Shown piece by piece: positions 1 to 8,361 of a stretch of DNA of 41,989 nt (positions are counted from its first letter, which is position 1; each line of letters opens with the position of its first letter). The notes beneath the pieces are model-generated. The model worked only from the letters and a program-made list of their open reading frames with translations. It was not told where the DNA came from and did no database searches. The DNA is from a bacterium (GTDB lineage Bacteria > Bacteroidota > Bacteroidia > B-17B0 > Aurantibacillaceae). Made by a program: the position numbers and the translations under genes. The DNA lies in contig JAQSCW010000023.1 of assembly GCA_029945625.1 (NCBI GenBank), positions 163,987 through 205,975 of the forward strand. Reading direction: 5' to 3'.

Positions 1-2
1 CA

Positions 3-707
3 CGCGTACATTATAAGTTGCGGGCAAGCCATATTACCCCGGCCGTTTTGGCCGACACTCTATGTACACGAACTCCGTTAACATTTACCAATACCTCTTC
101 CCGGCGGTACACAAACCGATTTTATAATTTAAATGAGTTTTACAAGAAATGGAACCTCTATTCACCCTTTGTTGTGCAACCGGTCACGGGGGGTGGGTTC
201 TCAGCCGACTCTTCCATTACTTGGTATGTGGAGTATAACGATGGACTTACACCTCCGCGCGATCCCCGAATATTTCTTCCATATATAAACAATGGCACTG
301 TAACGGCTTTTAGCGACCGCCCGGGATGTTTTACGTCCAATGCATTCAGGGCGTGTTTAAGACCAATGACTGCTTATGGCAGAGGTAAACAATTAAATTA
401 TTCTGAAGAATTCACAATTTGCATGAAATATTGTAACGATGCCTTGGGGTTAACTAAATTTCAAAAGCTGGTAGACCTGAATATTTATCCAAATCCCGGC
501 GTTCAGTGTTCTATAACAGTTCAGTCGACAAACGTGATTTCGAAATTACAGATGTACGATGCAGCGGCAAAATTAGTGCTAGAGCAATGCGTTAATCAAA
601 AAACGGTTCAGATAGATCCTAAAGTTTTTGTATCGGGAATTTACACGGTGATGGTATATGATGAATGGGGAAGGCTTAACTGTCGCAAATTGGTGATAAA
701 TCATTAA
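3..707 (+). CDS. T9SS type A cargo protein, C-terminal part (5' end outside window)
   Basis: The reading frame is open to the left window edge, so this is the C-terminal part of a longer secreted protein; the first TTG in the frame (position 18) is not a credible start. The last ~75 residues form a typical T9SS type A sorting domain: the LNIYPNPG entry motif, then alternating beta strands ending in a SGIYTVMVYDEWGR and KLVI pattern. Such domains carry the protein through the outer membrane by T9SS and are then cleaved or anchored. The part before it (Cys-containing, with ITWYVEYNDG) looks like an extracellular beta domain but I do not recognise the family. The function of the whole protein cannot be judged from this fragment. 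Confidence 0.8.
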   Translation, partial: RVHYKLRASHITPAVLADTLCTRTPLTFTNTSSRRYTNRFYNLNEFYKKWNLYSPFVVQPVTGGGFSADSSITWYVEYNDGLTPPRDPRIFLPYINNGTVTAFSDRPGCFTSNAFRACLRPMTAYGRGKQLNYSEEFTICMKYCNDALGLTKFQKLVDLNIYPNPGVQCSITVQSTNVISKLQMYDAAAKLVLEQCVNQKTVQIDPKVFVSGIYTVMVYDEWGRLNCRKLVINH

Positions 708-786
708 GGATGTCTGCCTGCCATTAATCAGGGAATCGTGCTGCATAAAACATTTCGTTAACCCTTCGGGAGATAAATATTATTCT

Positions 787-794
787 TATTTTTG
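787..794 (+). promoter_or_regulatory. Bacteroidota -7 promoter box before pdhB
   Basis: TATTTTTG matches the Bacteroidota consensus TAnnTTTG exactly and ends 16 nt before the pdhB ATG. No clear -33 TTG is present at the usual distance, so this rests on the -7 box and its position only. Confidence 0.5.
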
Positions 795-810
795 AGGCTT
801 AATTCAGGCT

Positions 811-1794
811 ATGAGACTTATTGAATTCAGGGAAGCATTACGCGAAGCAATGTCGGAAGAAATGCGCCGCGATGAAACCATCTTTTTAATGGGGGAGGAA
901 GTGGCAGAATACAACGGTGCCTATAAAGTGAGTAAAGGAATGCTTGCCGAGTTTGGAGAAAAACGGGTGATTGACACCCCTATTGCCGAGCTGGGATTTG
1001 CAGGAATTGCCGTTGGAGCAGCTTCAAATGGTTTGCGCCCTATTGTTGAATTTATGACCTTTAATTTTAGTCTCGTTGCCATCGATCAAATCATTAACAG
1101 TGCCGCAAAAATGTACAGCATGAGTGGGGGGCAATACAATGTTCCTATTGTATTCAGAGGTCCAACCGCCAGTGCAGGTATGCTCAGCTCACAACATTCG
1201 CAGGCCTTTGAAAATTGGTTTGCCAATTGCCCGGGTTTGAAAGTGATTGTTCCAAGCAACCCCTACGATGCCAAAGGACTCATGAAAAGCGCCATTCGTG
1301 ATAACGATCCCGTTATTTTTATGGAAAGTGAGCAGATGTACGGCGACAAGGGCGAAGTACCGGAAGAAGAATACCTGATTCCCATTGGTGTGGCTGATAT
1401 TAAGAAACAAGGTACCGACGTTACGGTGGTATCCTTTGGAAAGATTTTGAAAGTGGCAGCCGCTGCGGCAAAAGAATTGGAGTCGGAGGGCATCAGTGTT
1501 GAACTTATTGATCTTCGTACCGTTCGACCCATCGACTATGATACTGTTATTGCTTCGGTTAAAAAAACAAATCGCCTCGTGGTCGTTGAAGAAGCTTGGC
1601 CGCTTGCGAGTATTTCATCAGAAATAGCCTTTAAGGTGCAGAAAGACGCGTTTGATTATTTGGATGCTCCTGTATTAAGGGTGACCACTGCCGATACACC
1701 ACTTCCATATGCTCCCACACTCATTGAAGCGAGTTTGCCAAATGTTGCCAAAGTGGTAAAGGCAATCAAAGAGGTGATGTACGTTAAAAAATAG
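811..1794 (+). CDS. pdhB: Pyruvate dehydrogenase E1 component, beta subunit
   Basis: Beta subunit of the thiamine-diphosphate-dependent E1 enzyme that decarboxylates pyruvate and acetylates lipoyl-E2, feeding acetyl-CoA into the TCA cycle; cytoplasmic. At 327 residues it has the usual length. The N-terminal transketolase pyrimidine-binding domain (about 1-175) shows GEEVAEYNGAYKVSKG and the RVIDTPIAE segment with the conserved Glu that contacts the ThDP aminopyrimidine; the C-terminal transketolase domain (about 200-320) shows ELIDLRTVRPID and VVVEEAW. The alpha subunit is not adjacent, so E1 alpha and beta are encoded apart, as is common in Bacteroidota. A branched-chain 2-oxoacid E1-beta is the main alternative, but the overall sequence is closer to the pyruvate type. 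Confidence 0.9.
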   Translation: MRLIEFREALREAMSEEMRRDETIFLMGEEVAEYNGAYKVSKGMLAEFGEKRVIDTPIAELGFAGIAVGAASNGLRPIVEFMTFNFSLVAIDQIINSAAKMYSMSGGQYNVPIVFRGPTASAGMLSSQHSQAFENWFANCPGLKVIVPSNPYDAKGLMKSAIRDNDPVIFMESEQMYGDKGEVPEEEYLIPIGVADIKKQGTDVTVVSFGKILKVAAAAAKELESEGISVELIDLRTVRPIDYDTVIASVKKTNRLVVVEEAWPLASISSEIAFKVQKDAFDYLDAPVLRVTTADTPLPYAPTLIEASLPNVAKVVKAIKEVMYVKK

Positions 1795-1887
1795 ATTCCC
1801 GATACGGGATGCATAATTGTCAAATCGGTGCTTTAACCCTTACCATGCTGTAATTGTGATGCCGGAAAATTTTTACATTAACTAATT

Positions 1888-3036
1888 ATGCGCATTGCTC
1901 TCCTTACCGATGGAATATGGCCGTATGTGCTGGGAGGCATGCAAAAGCACTCCTATTACCTCTGCAAGTATCTGGCGCAGCAAGAGGTGTATGTTGACCT
2001 GTTTCACTATAACCGGAGTTCCTACGACATTTCTTCGTTGCACTATTTTTCAGACCAAGAACGAAAGTATATTTCGTCACACGTCATCGAAGCACCAACC
2101 AGTTTTCCTTTTCCGGGACATTATATCTACAATTCATACCGGCACTCTAAACTTATATATGAGGCCATAAAAGATAAATTGCACCTCTATGACTTTATTT
2201 ATACAAAAGGATTTACAGGCTGGTATCTGATTGATAAGAAGTACCGAAAGCAAATTACTTGCGCTCCCATTGGGGTAAAGTTTCATGGTTATGAAATGTT
2301 TCAGAAGCCACCCGATATTAAGACCCGTTTGCAGCATTTGTTTTTACTGCAATGGCCGGTACGCCTCATTTCATTAAGGGCCGATGTGGTATTTTCATAC
2401 GGTGGAAAAATAAGTGGCATCATTCGGTCGCTCGGTGTACCTGATTCTAAAATTTTTGAGCTTCCCTCAGGAGTTGAACAGTCGGTAATTTGTACGGAGA
2501 TAAAACCGACACAAGGAAAAATAAATTTTCTGTATCTGGGGCGTTACGAGCGAAGAAAGGGAATTGAGGAACTTAATGAAGTGATTAATGAGTTGGACAA
2601 GGTTGGGATCTTGAACAAGATGGTTATCAATTTTATTGGCCCTATTCCCGTTAATCGACAGATTAAAAATCCAAGTATAATTTACCACGGTGAGATTCGG
2701 GATAGGGACACCTTACAGACCTTGATTCGGCAAAACGATGTGCTGCTTTGTCCGAGTTGGAGTGAGGGGATGCCCAATGTGATTTTGGAAGCGATGGCAA
2801 ATGGATTGGCTGTATTGGCCACCGATGTGGGAGCTACAAACGTATTGGTGAATTCAGAAACAGGCTGGCTGATTGAGAGTCCCAAATTAGAAAACCTCCT
2901 TGCTGCCGTAAAATTGGTAATGGAATATGATCCCAAGGCTATTGATCAAAAAAAGAAAAACGCTCTTCATTTAATCGAAAACAATTTCACATGGGAAAAA
3001 CTTATTCTAAAATTTAAGAAGAGATTTATTAACTAG
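1888..3036 (+). CDS. Glycosyltransferase family 4 protein
   Basis: A GT-B fold retaining glycosyltransferase of 382 residues that would move a sugar from a nucleotide-sugar donor to a surface glycan or lipid-linked acceptor. The N-terminal domain begins LLTDGIWPYVLGGMQKHSYY, with the glycine-rich acceptor-side loop of GT4 enzymes. The C-terminal donor-binding domain has NFLYLGRYERRKGIEEL and the family hallmark EGMPNVILEAMANG with the E-x7-E pair, followed by ATDVGATNVLV. No signal peptide or membrane segment is visible. A gap of 14 nt separates it from the following cytochrome-like gene, so the two may be cotranscribed, though a functional link is not obvious. The exact sugar and acceptor cannot be told from sequence. 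Confidence 0.85.
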   Translation: MRIALLTDGIWPYVLGGMQKHSYYLCKYLAQQEVYVDLFHYNRSSYDISSLHYFSDQERKYISSHVIEAPTSFPFPGHYIYNSYRHSKLIYEAIKDKLHLYDFIYTKGFTGWYLIDKKYRKQITCAPIGVKFHGYEMFQKPPDIKTRLQHLFLLQWPVRLISLRADVVFSYGGKISGIIRSLGVPDSKIFELPSGVEQSVICTEIKPTQGKINFLYLGRYERRKGIEELNEVINELDKVGILNKMVINFIGPIPVNRQIKNPSIIYHGEIRDRDTLQTLIRQNDVLLCPSWSEGMPNVILEAMANGLAVLATDVGATNVLVNSETGWLIESPKLENLLAAVKLVMEYDPKAIDQKKKNALHLIENNFTWEKLILKFKKRFIN

Positions 3037-3050
3037 AAGGAAAAAGGACA

Positions 3051-3509
3051 ATGAAAACGATTTTCACAGTTGGAATGATTTTACTCTTGGGCTGTACCAA
3101 GAAGGTTGGAACCAATCCTGCTTTGAGATATAGCGATGATGCCATGCTTGACAGTTGTAAAAACGAAGCTCACCTTTATTATAATAATTCTAAAGTCTTG
3201 TTGCCCGGAAAAGGCCCTCATGGAGAGCACACTTTGCGATTTAACAGTATAGCATTTTCCGCACTCACTTCCAATGGGCAATTACCTGTGGGAGCACTCA
3301 TGCCCGAAGGTTCGCTGGTGATAAAAGACGTGTACACAAATGGTGAAATAACTCTTTATGCTTTTATGTATAAGAGATCGGGAAATTGGTTATGGGGGGA
3401 AATAAAACCAAACAGAGACGTACTTCACAGTGTAACCAAAGACCCTGGTGTGTGCACAAATTGTCATGCCGGTGCTGGTAACCGCGACAAGATTCTTAGC
3501 TTTCCATAA
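3051..3509 (+). CDS. Lipoprotein with P460-like c-type cytochrome domain
   Basis: 152 residues. An SPII signal ends in LLLGC (Cys15), so the mature protein is lipid-anchored on the periplasmic or outer membrane side. A single heme c attachment motif CTNCH lies at residues 135-139, only 13 residues from the C-terminus. The order LRFNSIAF, LPVGALMPEGSLVIKD, YAFMYKR, NWLWGEIKP, then a late CXXCH followed by RDKI is the layout I know from cytochrome P460 / cytochrome c'-beta-type proteins, which handle small N or NO-type ligands in some bacteria. Family assignment is from motif order, not from an alignment. A purine-rich stretch AAGGAC sits just before the ATG. Function here unknown; a simple electron-transfer role is possible. 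Confidence 0.65.
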   Translation: MKTIFTVGMILLLGCTKKVGTNPALRYSDDAMLDSCKNEAHLYYNNSKVLLPGKGPHGEHTLRFNSIAFSALTSNGQLPVGALMPEGSLVIKDVYTNGEITLYAFMYKRSGNWLWGEIKPNRDVLHSVTKDPGVCTNCHAGAGNRDKILSFP

Positions 3510-3542
3510 ATTTCGCGAAGTTACTCACTGATTTATGCGACT

Positions 3543-5438
3543 TTATTCTACAACAAGTTTACCCGATTGTGATTCCTTGCCATCTATCACTATTTTATAA
3601 ATGTAAATTCCCTTTTCTAATTTGAAATTCAAATTCATCTTTGCATCTGTCAGCTCCAGATCAATCATCTTGAGGCCAAATAGATCCTTCACCATTAACT
3701 GATTTTTTTCCCCGGGATTGTTCACTCTTACACTGAAATTTCCATTGTTTGGATTGGGAAAAATAGCAGATTTATTGTGGTCAAATGAATTTTCATAAAT
3801 ACCTATACAAGCTGACACAGTTTCAGTGAATGATGTGGAATACACACAACCGTTAGCATCGGAGGTATACACGGTGTAGGTGGTGGTGACATTAGGCTTT
3901 ATAACCAAAAAGCTGGTGGTAATTGAATTCTGACTCCAGAGATAGTTATTAGATCCGCTGGCAGTGAGGGAAGTGGTTTCACCTGCGCAAATAGTACTGT
4001 CTTTCGACACAATAGACATTGTAATAGGGCTGATAAAACAGTTGGTATATTTCCAAAGATCGTTGAGATCGCCGCTTCCTCCCGAAGTAGGGAAGCCACT
4101 GCCACCAAAGAGCCATAAATTGTTTGAGCCATCGATCCAGCTTACCGAACCGTGTCTGCTTCCGGGTCTATTGGTGTTTCCCGGAAAACCCTGTGTGCCA
4201 TATACACCCGGCTGGTCAATTACACTGCTGCTTTTGATCCAGGTCCATTGATTCGTACTGATATTATAACTCCAGAGATCGTTGAGTTCGCCCGTTAGTA
4301 CACCGGTTCCCGGAAATCCTTTGCCCCCAAAGAGCCACATGGTGCCGATGCCGTCTGTCCAGGTGATGCCTCCAAAACGAGAACCGGGCATATTGGCCGG
4401 CGATGCAGTTCCTTGTGTTCCATAAACTCCGTTTTGATTGATGTTATTTCCGCCTTTTACCCAGGTCCACTCATTGATTGAGATGGAATACCTCCAGAGG
4501 TCATTTAGATTCCCAAAGAAAGGTACGCCCGAATCAAAGCCTTCCCCGCCATGCATCCACAAATTGCCGGAGTTATCAACCCATGTTTCCGCCATTTGCC
4601 GACCGCCTGGTTTATTTGTGGGACTTGAGGTTCCCATAGTTCCGTAACTCCCGCTTTGATCAATTGCGTTGGTTCCCAACATCCAGGTCCATTGGTTATT
4701 TGAAATATCGTATTTCCACAAATCGTTCATTCGGCCTAGGGTATTGGTGCCCGGATAGCCTAGCCCCCCATATAACCAAAGGTTGCCGTTCATATCCGCC
4801 CACGCCGAGCTTCCTCTGCGTGCGCCGGGCACATTGGCTGCCGAGGGAACAGCTATCGTTCCATAATTGCCGGTTTGGTTGGCCAAATTACTTCCTTTGA
4901 TCCAAGTCCATTGATTGCTGGTAATATCATATTTCCACAAATCGCTTAAATAGCCCATGGTTACAGTAGCATCATATCCATATCCTCCATACATCCATAG
5001 GTTTCCGGAAGCATCTTTCCAGCTTACCGCAGATGTTCTGCTACCGGGCTTATTGAGAAGAGAAGGTACCCCCATGCTCCCATATACGCCTATTTGTGCA
5101 ATAATATTATCTCCTTTTACCCACGTCCATTCGTTGGTGCTCAGGTTGTATTTCCACAAATCATTTAAAAAGCCGTTGTTACCAATGAAGTCGCGGCCCT
5201 CACCACCGAAAAGCCAGAAATTTCCGCTGGCGTCCTTCCATGAGCACGCGCCTGAGCGGCCTCCGGGGTTATTGCCCGGTGCTGAAATTCCAATACTGCC
5301 GTACGTGCCGGTTTGATTGTTTACGTTGCTGCCTTTCTTCCACGTAAAATCCTGAGAAAACGTGAAAGCAGACATAAACAATAAGAAGAAGGTGGTGACA
5401 ACAACTTGTTTTGAATTCAATTTATTTTTCATGAACAT
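3543..5438 (-). CDS. Secreted kelch-repeat protein with T9SS type A signal
   Basis: 631 residues. A signal peptide (about 1-29, ending FTFSQ) is followed by six repeats of ~65-68 residues, each with the pattern WTW(I/V)KG, then YG, PG.R, W.D..GN.W.(F/Y)GG.G and LNDLWKY. Six such units fit a six-bladed kelch/galactose-oxidase-like beta propeller. A short Ig-like segment follows (DSTICAGETTSLTASGSNNY..W), then a type A sorting domain starting AIFPNPNNGNF. A catalytic function is not evident; the propeller probably binds ligands or partners on the cell surface. A second ATG six bases downstream (position 5432, reading MKNKLN) is an equally good start. Convergent with the preceding cytochrome gene, 33 nt apart. 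Confidence 0.85.
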   Translation of the reverse strand: MFMKNKLNSKQVVVTTFFLLFMSAFTFSQDFTWKKGSNVNNQTGTYGSIGISAPGNNPGGRSGACSWKDASGNFWLFGGEGRDFIGNNGFLNDLWKYNLSTNEWTWVKGDNIIAQIGVYGSMGVPSLLNKPGSRTSAVSWKDASGNLWMYGGYGYDATVTMGYLSDLWKYDITSNQWTWIKGSNLANQTGNYGTIAVPSAANVPGARRGSSAWADMNGNLWLYGGLGYPGTNTLGRMNDLWKYDISNNQWTWMLGTNAIDQSGSYGTMGTSSPTNKPGGRQMAETWVDNSGNLWMHGGEGFDSGVPFFGNLNDLWRYSISINEWTWVKGGNNINQNGVYGTQGTASPANMPGSRFGGITWTDGIGTMWLFGGKGFPGTGVLTGELNDLWSYNISTNQWTWIKSSSVIDQPGVYGTQGFPGNTNRPGSRHGSVSWIDGSNNLWLFGGSGFPTSGGSGDLNDLWKYTNCFISPITMSIVSKDSTICAGETTSLTASGSNNYLWSQNSITTSFLVIKPNVTTTYTVYTSDANGCVYSTSFTETVSACIGIYENSFDHNKSAIFPNPNNGNFSVRVNNPGEKNQLMVKDLFGLKMIDLELTDAKMNLNFKLEKGIYIYKIVIDGKESQSGKLVVE

Positions 5439-5622
5439 GTTAATTATTGGAATTAATATACGAATGTATAAATTTCAATTCTCATCCCCTTCCACAATCT
5501 GCATAAAAGTGAACACAAGAATGTTGATTCCTGTTGGGGGAATTATGGGGTTGGAGGCTACGGTTTGTTTTCTGAATCAAGAATCGCTCAGAAGGCGTAA
5601 TGAACAGAGACAAAAACTGAAT

Positions 5623-6660
5623 CTAATCTACCCAGTCGGCGATAAATAAATTAGTATCGCGCGTGCCGCCATTGTTGCGGTTTGAAGAAAAGATCAGTTT
5701 TTTTCCGTCGGGGCTGAACATAGGGAATGCGTTAAACACACTCTGATGGGTGATCTGTTCGAGACCGCTGCCATCTTCGTTGATCATAAATAATTGAAAA
5801 TCGTATCCTTTTGAACTGTGATGGTTGCTCGAAAAGATGATTTTTTTTCCGGAAGGATGGTAAAAAGGCGCCCAGTTTGCTTTTCCCAAATGTGTAACTT
5901 GTTTTAGATCGCTCCCGTCTACTTTGCAGGTATATATTTCCATGTCGCCGGGTGCAACTAAGCCGCGACTCAGGAGTTCTTTGTATTCTTTTACCTCTTC
6001 TTCTTTTGTGGGGCGTGAAGCACGAAAAACTATGCGGTTTCCATCGGGAGAAAAGAAAGCACCTCCGTCATAACCAAGTCCGAAGGTAATCTGCTTCTGG
6101 TTTTTTCCATCAATATCCATGGTCCAGAGTTCGAGGTCTCCGCTTCGGTCGCTGGTAAAAACAATTTTATCGCCATTTGGTGAAACGGTAGCTTCAGCAT
6201 CGTACCCGGCTGTGTTGGTTAGTTGTTTGGTGATTTTACCTTTTAGATCACTCACATAAATATCAAAGGTGCCGAACACAGCCCAAAGATATTTGCCCGG
6301 AATTTTAACTGTTTCGGGGCAGGCATCACCACCTTTATACGTGGAGGCATAGAGAATGTGTTTTCCGTCTTTTAAATAATAGCTGCAAGTGGTGCGACCT
6401 TTTCCACTACTGATCATTGGAGGACGGTAGGTCGAATCCTTAGCGGTTTTTTCCAGATCAAGGTTAAAGATCTGATCGCAGGCAAGGCCCCATTTTGCGT
6501 TGTTGCTTTGAAAAGAAGCGTGTTTTCCATCGAAACTGAAATACGCCTCTGCATTATCGCCCCCATGTGTGAGCATTTGCAACTTGGTGAGATGCGGTTC
6601 GGGTTGAGAAATAGCAATTAGAGAAAATCCAAAAAATAAGAAAAAAAATACACGGCGCAT
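5623..6660 (-). CDS. TolB-like PD40 beta-propeller protein
   Basis: 345 residues with a cleavable signal peptide (about 1-18, FFLFFGFSLIAIS). It contains repeated WD40-like PD40 units of the form SPDGKKLIFSSNR: YFSFDGKHASF, VSPNGDKIVFTSDRSG, FFSPDGNRIVFRASR, YHPSGKKIIFSSN and FSPDGKKLIFSSNRN. This is the fold of the TolB C-terminal propeller, but the TolB N-terminal domain and its Pal neighbour are missing, so it is a stand-alone periplasmic propeller probably involved in protein binding. A conserved stretch with CPETVKIPGKYLW precedes the third unit. Transcribed divergently from the MarR gene, each with its own TAnnTTTG box in the 117-nt gap. Confidence 0.8.
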   Translation of the reverse strand: MRRVFFFLFFGFSLIAISQPEPHLTKLQMLTHGGDNAEAYFSFDGKHASFQSNNAKWGLACDQIFNLDLEKTAKDSTYRPPMISSGKGRTTCSYYLKDGKHILYASTYKGGDACPETVKIPGKYLWAVFGTFDIYVSDLKGKITKQLTNTAGYDAEATVSPNGDKIVFTSDRSGDLELWTMDIDGKNQKQITFGLGYDGGAFFSPDGNRIVFRASRPTKEEEVKEYKELLSRGLVAPGDMEIYTCKVDGSDLKQVTHLGKANWAPFYHPSGKKIIFSSNHHSSKGYDFQLFMINEDGSGLEQITHQSVFNAFPMFSPDGKKLIFSSNRNNGGTRDTNLFIADWVD

Positions 6661-6679
6661 AAGGGGTTATTTTAGCGCG

Positions 6680-6687
6680 CAAATATA
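6680..6687 (-). promoter_or_regulatory. Bacteroidota -7 promoter box for the PD40 protein gene
   Basis: Read on the minus strand the bases are TATATTTG, an exact TAnnTTTG match, ending 19 nt before the ATG at 6660. No -33 TTG is visible at 17-21 nt. Confidence 0.55.
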
Positions 6688-6723
6688 TTGAAAATAAAGT
6701 TAAAAAGATGGAAAGGGGGATTT

Positions 6724-6770
6724 AAGGAGTCGGAATAGTTATATTTGCAAACTAATTTAATTTACTCCTT
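6724..6770 (+). promoter_or_regulatory. Nested inverted repeats, candidate MarR operator
   Basis: Outer arms AAGGAGT (6724-6730) and ACTCCTT (6764-6770) are a perfect inverted repeat. Inner arms AATAGTT (6734-6740) and AACTAAT (6750-6756) pair at 6 of 7 positions around a 9-nt spacer. Both pairs are centred within two bases of each other, on the -7 box of the efflux operon. A MarR dimer binding here would block RNA polymerase, and MarR proteins commonly repress their own operon; that this is the operator is inference. Confidence 0.45.
6740..6747 (+). promoter_or_regulatory. Bacteroidota -7 promoter box of the RND efflux operon
   Basis: TATATTTG is an exact TAnnTTTG match. Its last three bases form an in-frame TTG that could be mistaken for a start codon of the MarR gene; as part of a promoter it cannot be one. 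The box ends 30 nt before the ATG at 6778. Confidence 0.6.
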
Positions 6771-6777
6771 CGTCTAC

Positions 6778-7266
6778 ATGTCAGTCTCCAAGCATACCGA
6801 TGTTCCTATTGGAACCCGTGCTCTCATCCTCTCCAAATATTATTATGGGGTGTTGAGTCGCAGGCTGGAGGGGCTGGAGGTTGAACGTTACTATTCGGTA
6901 CTTTATTTTTTGCATGAGAATGATGGAAGCCGGCAGCAGTGCATTTGCGACCATCTTTCGATCGACAAAACAGCCATGGTGAAGGTGATTGCGTATTTGA
7001 TTAAAGCCGGATTTGTGCAGCGAAAAGTAAATCCCGTTGACCGAAGAGAGCACTTTATTTACCTTACAAAGAAGGGTGCGGTGAAAACCAACGAAGTGGT
7101 GAAGAATTTCAGGGCCATTGACGAGCAAATGTTTCTGGGGATCTCAACGAAGGAAAAAGAAGTGTTTTTAAAGGTGATGTTGGAACTATCCGACACCTTA
7201 AAAAAATTACCGGGAAATGACCTGTTCTTTAACTATAAAAAAACAAGTACACCGGCAAAACGGTAA
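6778..7266 (+). CDS. MarR family transcriptional regulator
   Basis: 162 residues from the ATG at 6778; the longer frame from a TTG at 6745 is rejected because that TTG lies in the -7 promoter box. The winged-helix core is visible: YYSVLYFLHENDGS, then CDHLSIDKTAMVKVIAYLIKAGFV (recognition helix region) and the wing VNPVDRREHFIYLTKKG, typical of MarR proteins where D-R-R bases the wing. N- and C-terminal helices would form the dimer interface. It is the first gene of an operon with a membrane fusion protein, RND pump and TolC-like channel (24-nt gap to the next gene), which fits a local repressor released by a pump substrate. A candidate operator overlaps its promoter. The effector is unknown. 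Confidence 0.88.
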   Translation: MSVSKHTDVPIGTRALILSKYYYGVLSRRLEGLEVERYYSVLYFLHENDGSRQQCICDHLSIDKTAMVKVIAYLIKAGFVQRKVNPVDRREHFIYLTKKGAVKTNEVVKNFRAIDEQMFLGISTKEKEVFLKVMLELSDTLKKLPGNDLFFNYKKTSTPAKR

Positions 7267-7289
7267 ATCCGGCAAAAAATAGTAAAAAA

Positions 7290-8360
7290 ATGAAACACAT
7301 ACCCGTTTGGATCAAAGTAATAGTGGTAATTGCAGTGCTGATCGCCTCAAAGTTTATTTTCTTTTCAAAGAAGGAAGCGAAAAGTGGTGCCGGTGCAAAA
7401 GATAAAAATAGCGTGCCGGTAGGCGTTAATTTTTATGTGGTGCGGGCCGGCACGCTCAACAATTCAGTGTATGCGTCCGGAAAAATTGGGGCACTCAACC
7501 AGGTTAATATCATGCCGGAAGTGAGCGGAAAGATCATGTCTATTTACTTCAAAGAAGGTGAAACTATAAAAAAGGGATCCTTGTTGCTGAAATTAAACGA
7601 TGCTGACCTTCAAGCTCAATTGTTAAAGGTGCGCACACAAATGAAGCTCTCTGAACAAAAACTGGAGCGGCTGAAGAAACTTTTGACAATTAACGGAATT
7701 AGTCAGGAAGAATACGACATGCAGGACCATGAGTTAATGGCGCAAAAAGCGGATGAAGCATTTTATTTGGCTGAAATCGCAAAAACAAATATTACAGCAC
7801 CATTCGACGGCGTGCTAGGTTTAAAAAATGTGAGTGAAGGTTCATTTGTAAGCCCTATCGCTTCTATCGTTTCGTTGGTTCAATTAAAGCCTTTGTTTGT
7901 TGAGTTTTCAATTCCCGAAAAATACAGTTCTATCTTTAAACGGGGTGGCACCGTTTTATTTTCTGCCGATGATGGCCAGGGTGCAAGTACTTTTTCTGCC
8001 AACATTTATGCCATTGAACCCCAAGTGGACGAAGCTACTAAGACCATAAAAGCACGGGCATTGTATCATGGTGATGCGGTATTTTATCCAGGTAGTTACG
8101 TGAAAGTATTCGTAAACCTTGGCACCATTCAAAACGCGTTGATGGTCCCTACACAAGCAGTGGTGGCTACTCTAAAAGGGCAAAAAGTATTTGTAAACAG
8201 AAACCATGTGGCCGTGGAAATTCCAATTCAGATTGGCGTGCGCACAGATCAGCAGATCCAGGTACTCGAAGGGTTGAGTGTGGGTGACACAATTATTACC
8301 TCCGGTTTATTATCCGTTAGAAAAGAATCAAAACTGAAATTAATAGCACCTAGAAACTAA
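7290..8360 (+). CDS. RND efflux pump periplasmic adaptor (membrane fusion protein)
   Basis: 356 residues. One N-terminal membrane segment (about 6-26) anchors it in the inner membrane; there is no lipobox, unlike AcrA. The half-lipoyl domain VNIMPEVSGKIMSIYFKEGE and its partner ITAPFDGVLGLKNVSEGSFV flank a short alpha-helical hairpin (about 110-160). The beta-barrel and membrane-proximal domains follow (VEFSIPEKY, YPGSYVKVFVNLG, ALMVPTQAVV). It links the inner membrane pump encoded next (only one base between the stop and the next ATG) to the outer membrane channel. The chemistry of the substrate is not visible, but the paired pump is of the multidrug (HAE1-like) rather than heavy-metal type. 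Confidence 0.9.
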   Translation: MKHIPVWIKVIVVIAVLIASKFIFFSKKEAKSGAGAKDKNSVPVGVNFYVVRAGTLNNSVYASGKIGALNQVNIMPEVSGKIMSIYFKEGETIKKGSLLLKLNDADLQAQLLKVRTQMKLSEQKLERLKKLLTINGISQEEYDMQDHELMAQKADEAFYLAEIAKTNITAPFDGVLGLKNVSEGSFVSPIASIVSLVQLKPLFVEFSIPEKYSSIFKRGGTVLFSADDGQGASTFSANIYAIEPQVDEATKTIKARALYHGDAVFYPGSYVKVFVNLGTIQNALMVPTQAVVATLKGQKVFVNRNHVAVEIPIQIGVRTDQQIQVLEGLSVGDTIITSGLLSVRKESKLKLIAPRN

Positions 8361-8361
8361 A

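Noticed and set aside
1797-1809. Small inverted repeat TCCCG-ATA-CGGGA after pdhB
   Set aside because: Five-pair stem with no T-run after it, too weak to call a terminator.
4957-5316. Open frame of 119 codons on the plus strand, opposite the kelch gene
   Set aside because: It is antisense to the repeats of the kelch protein, has a Pro/Ser-rich composition that comes from the repeat DNA, and has no start context or neighbour.
5362-5649. Plus-strand open frame in the gap between the kelch and PD40 genes
   Set aside because: It overlaps the ends of two minus-strand genes and has no recognisable features; the gap of 184 nt holds nothing else I can support.
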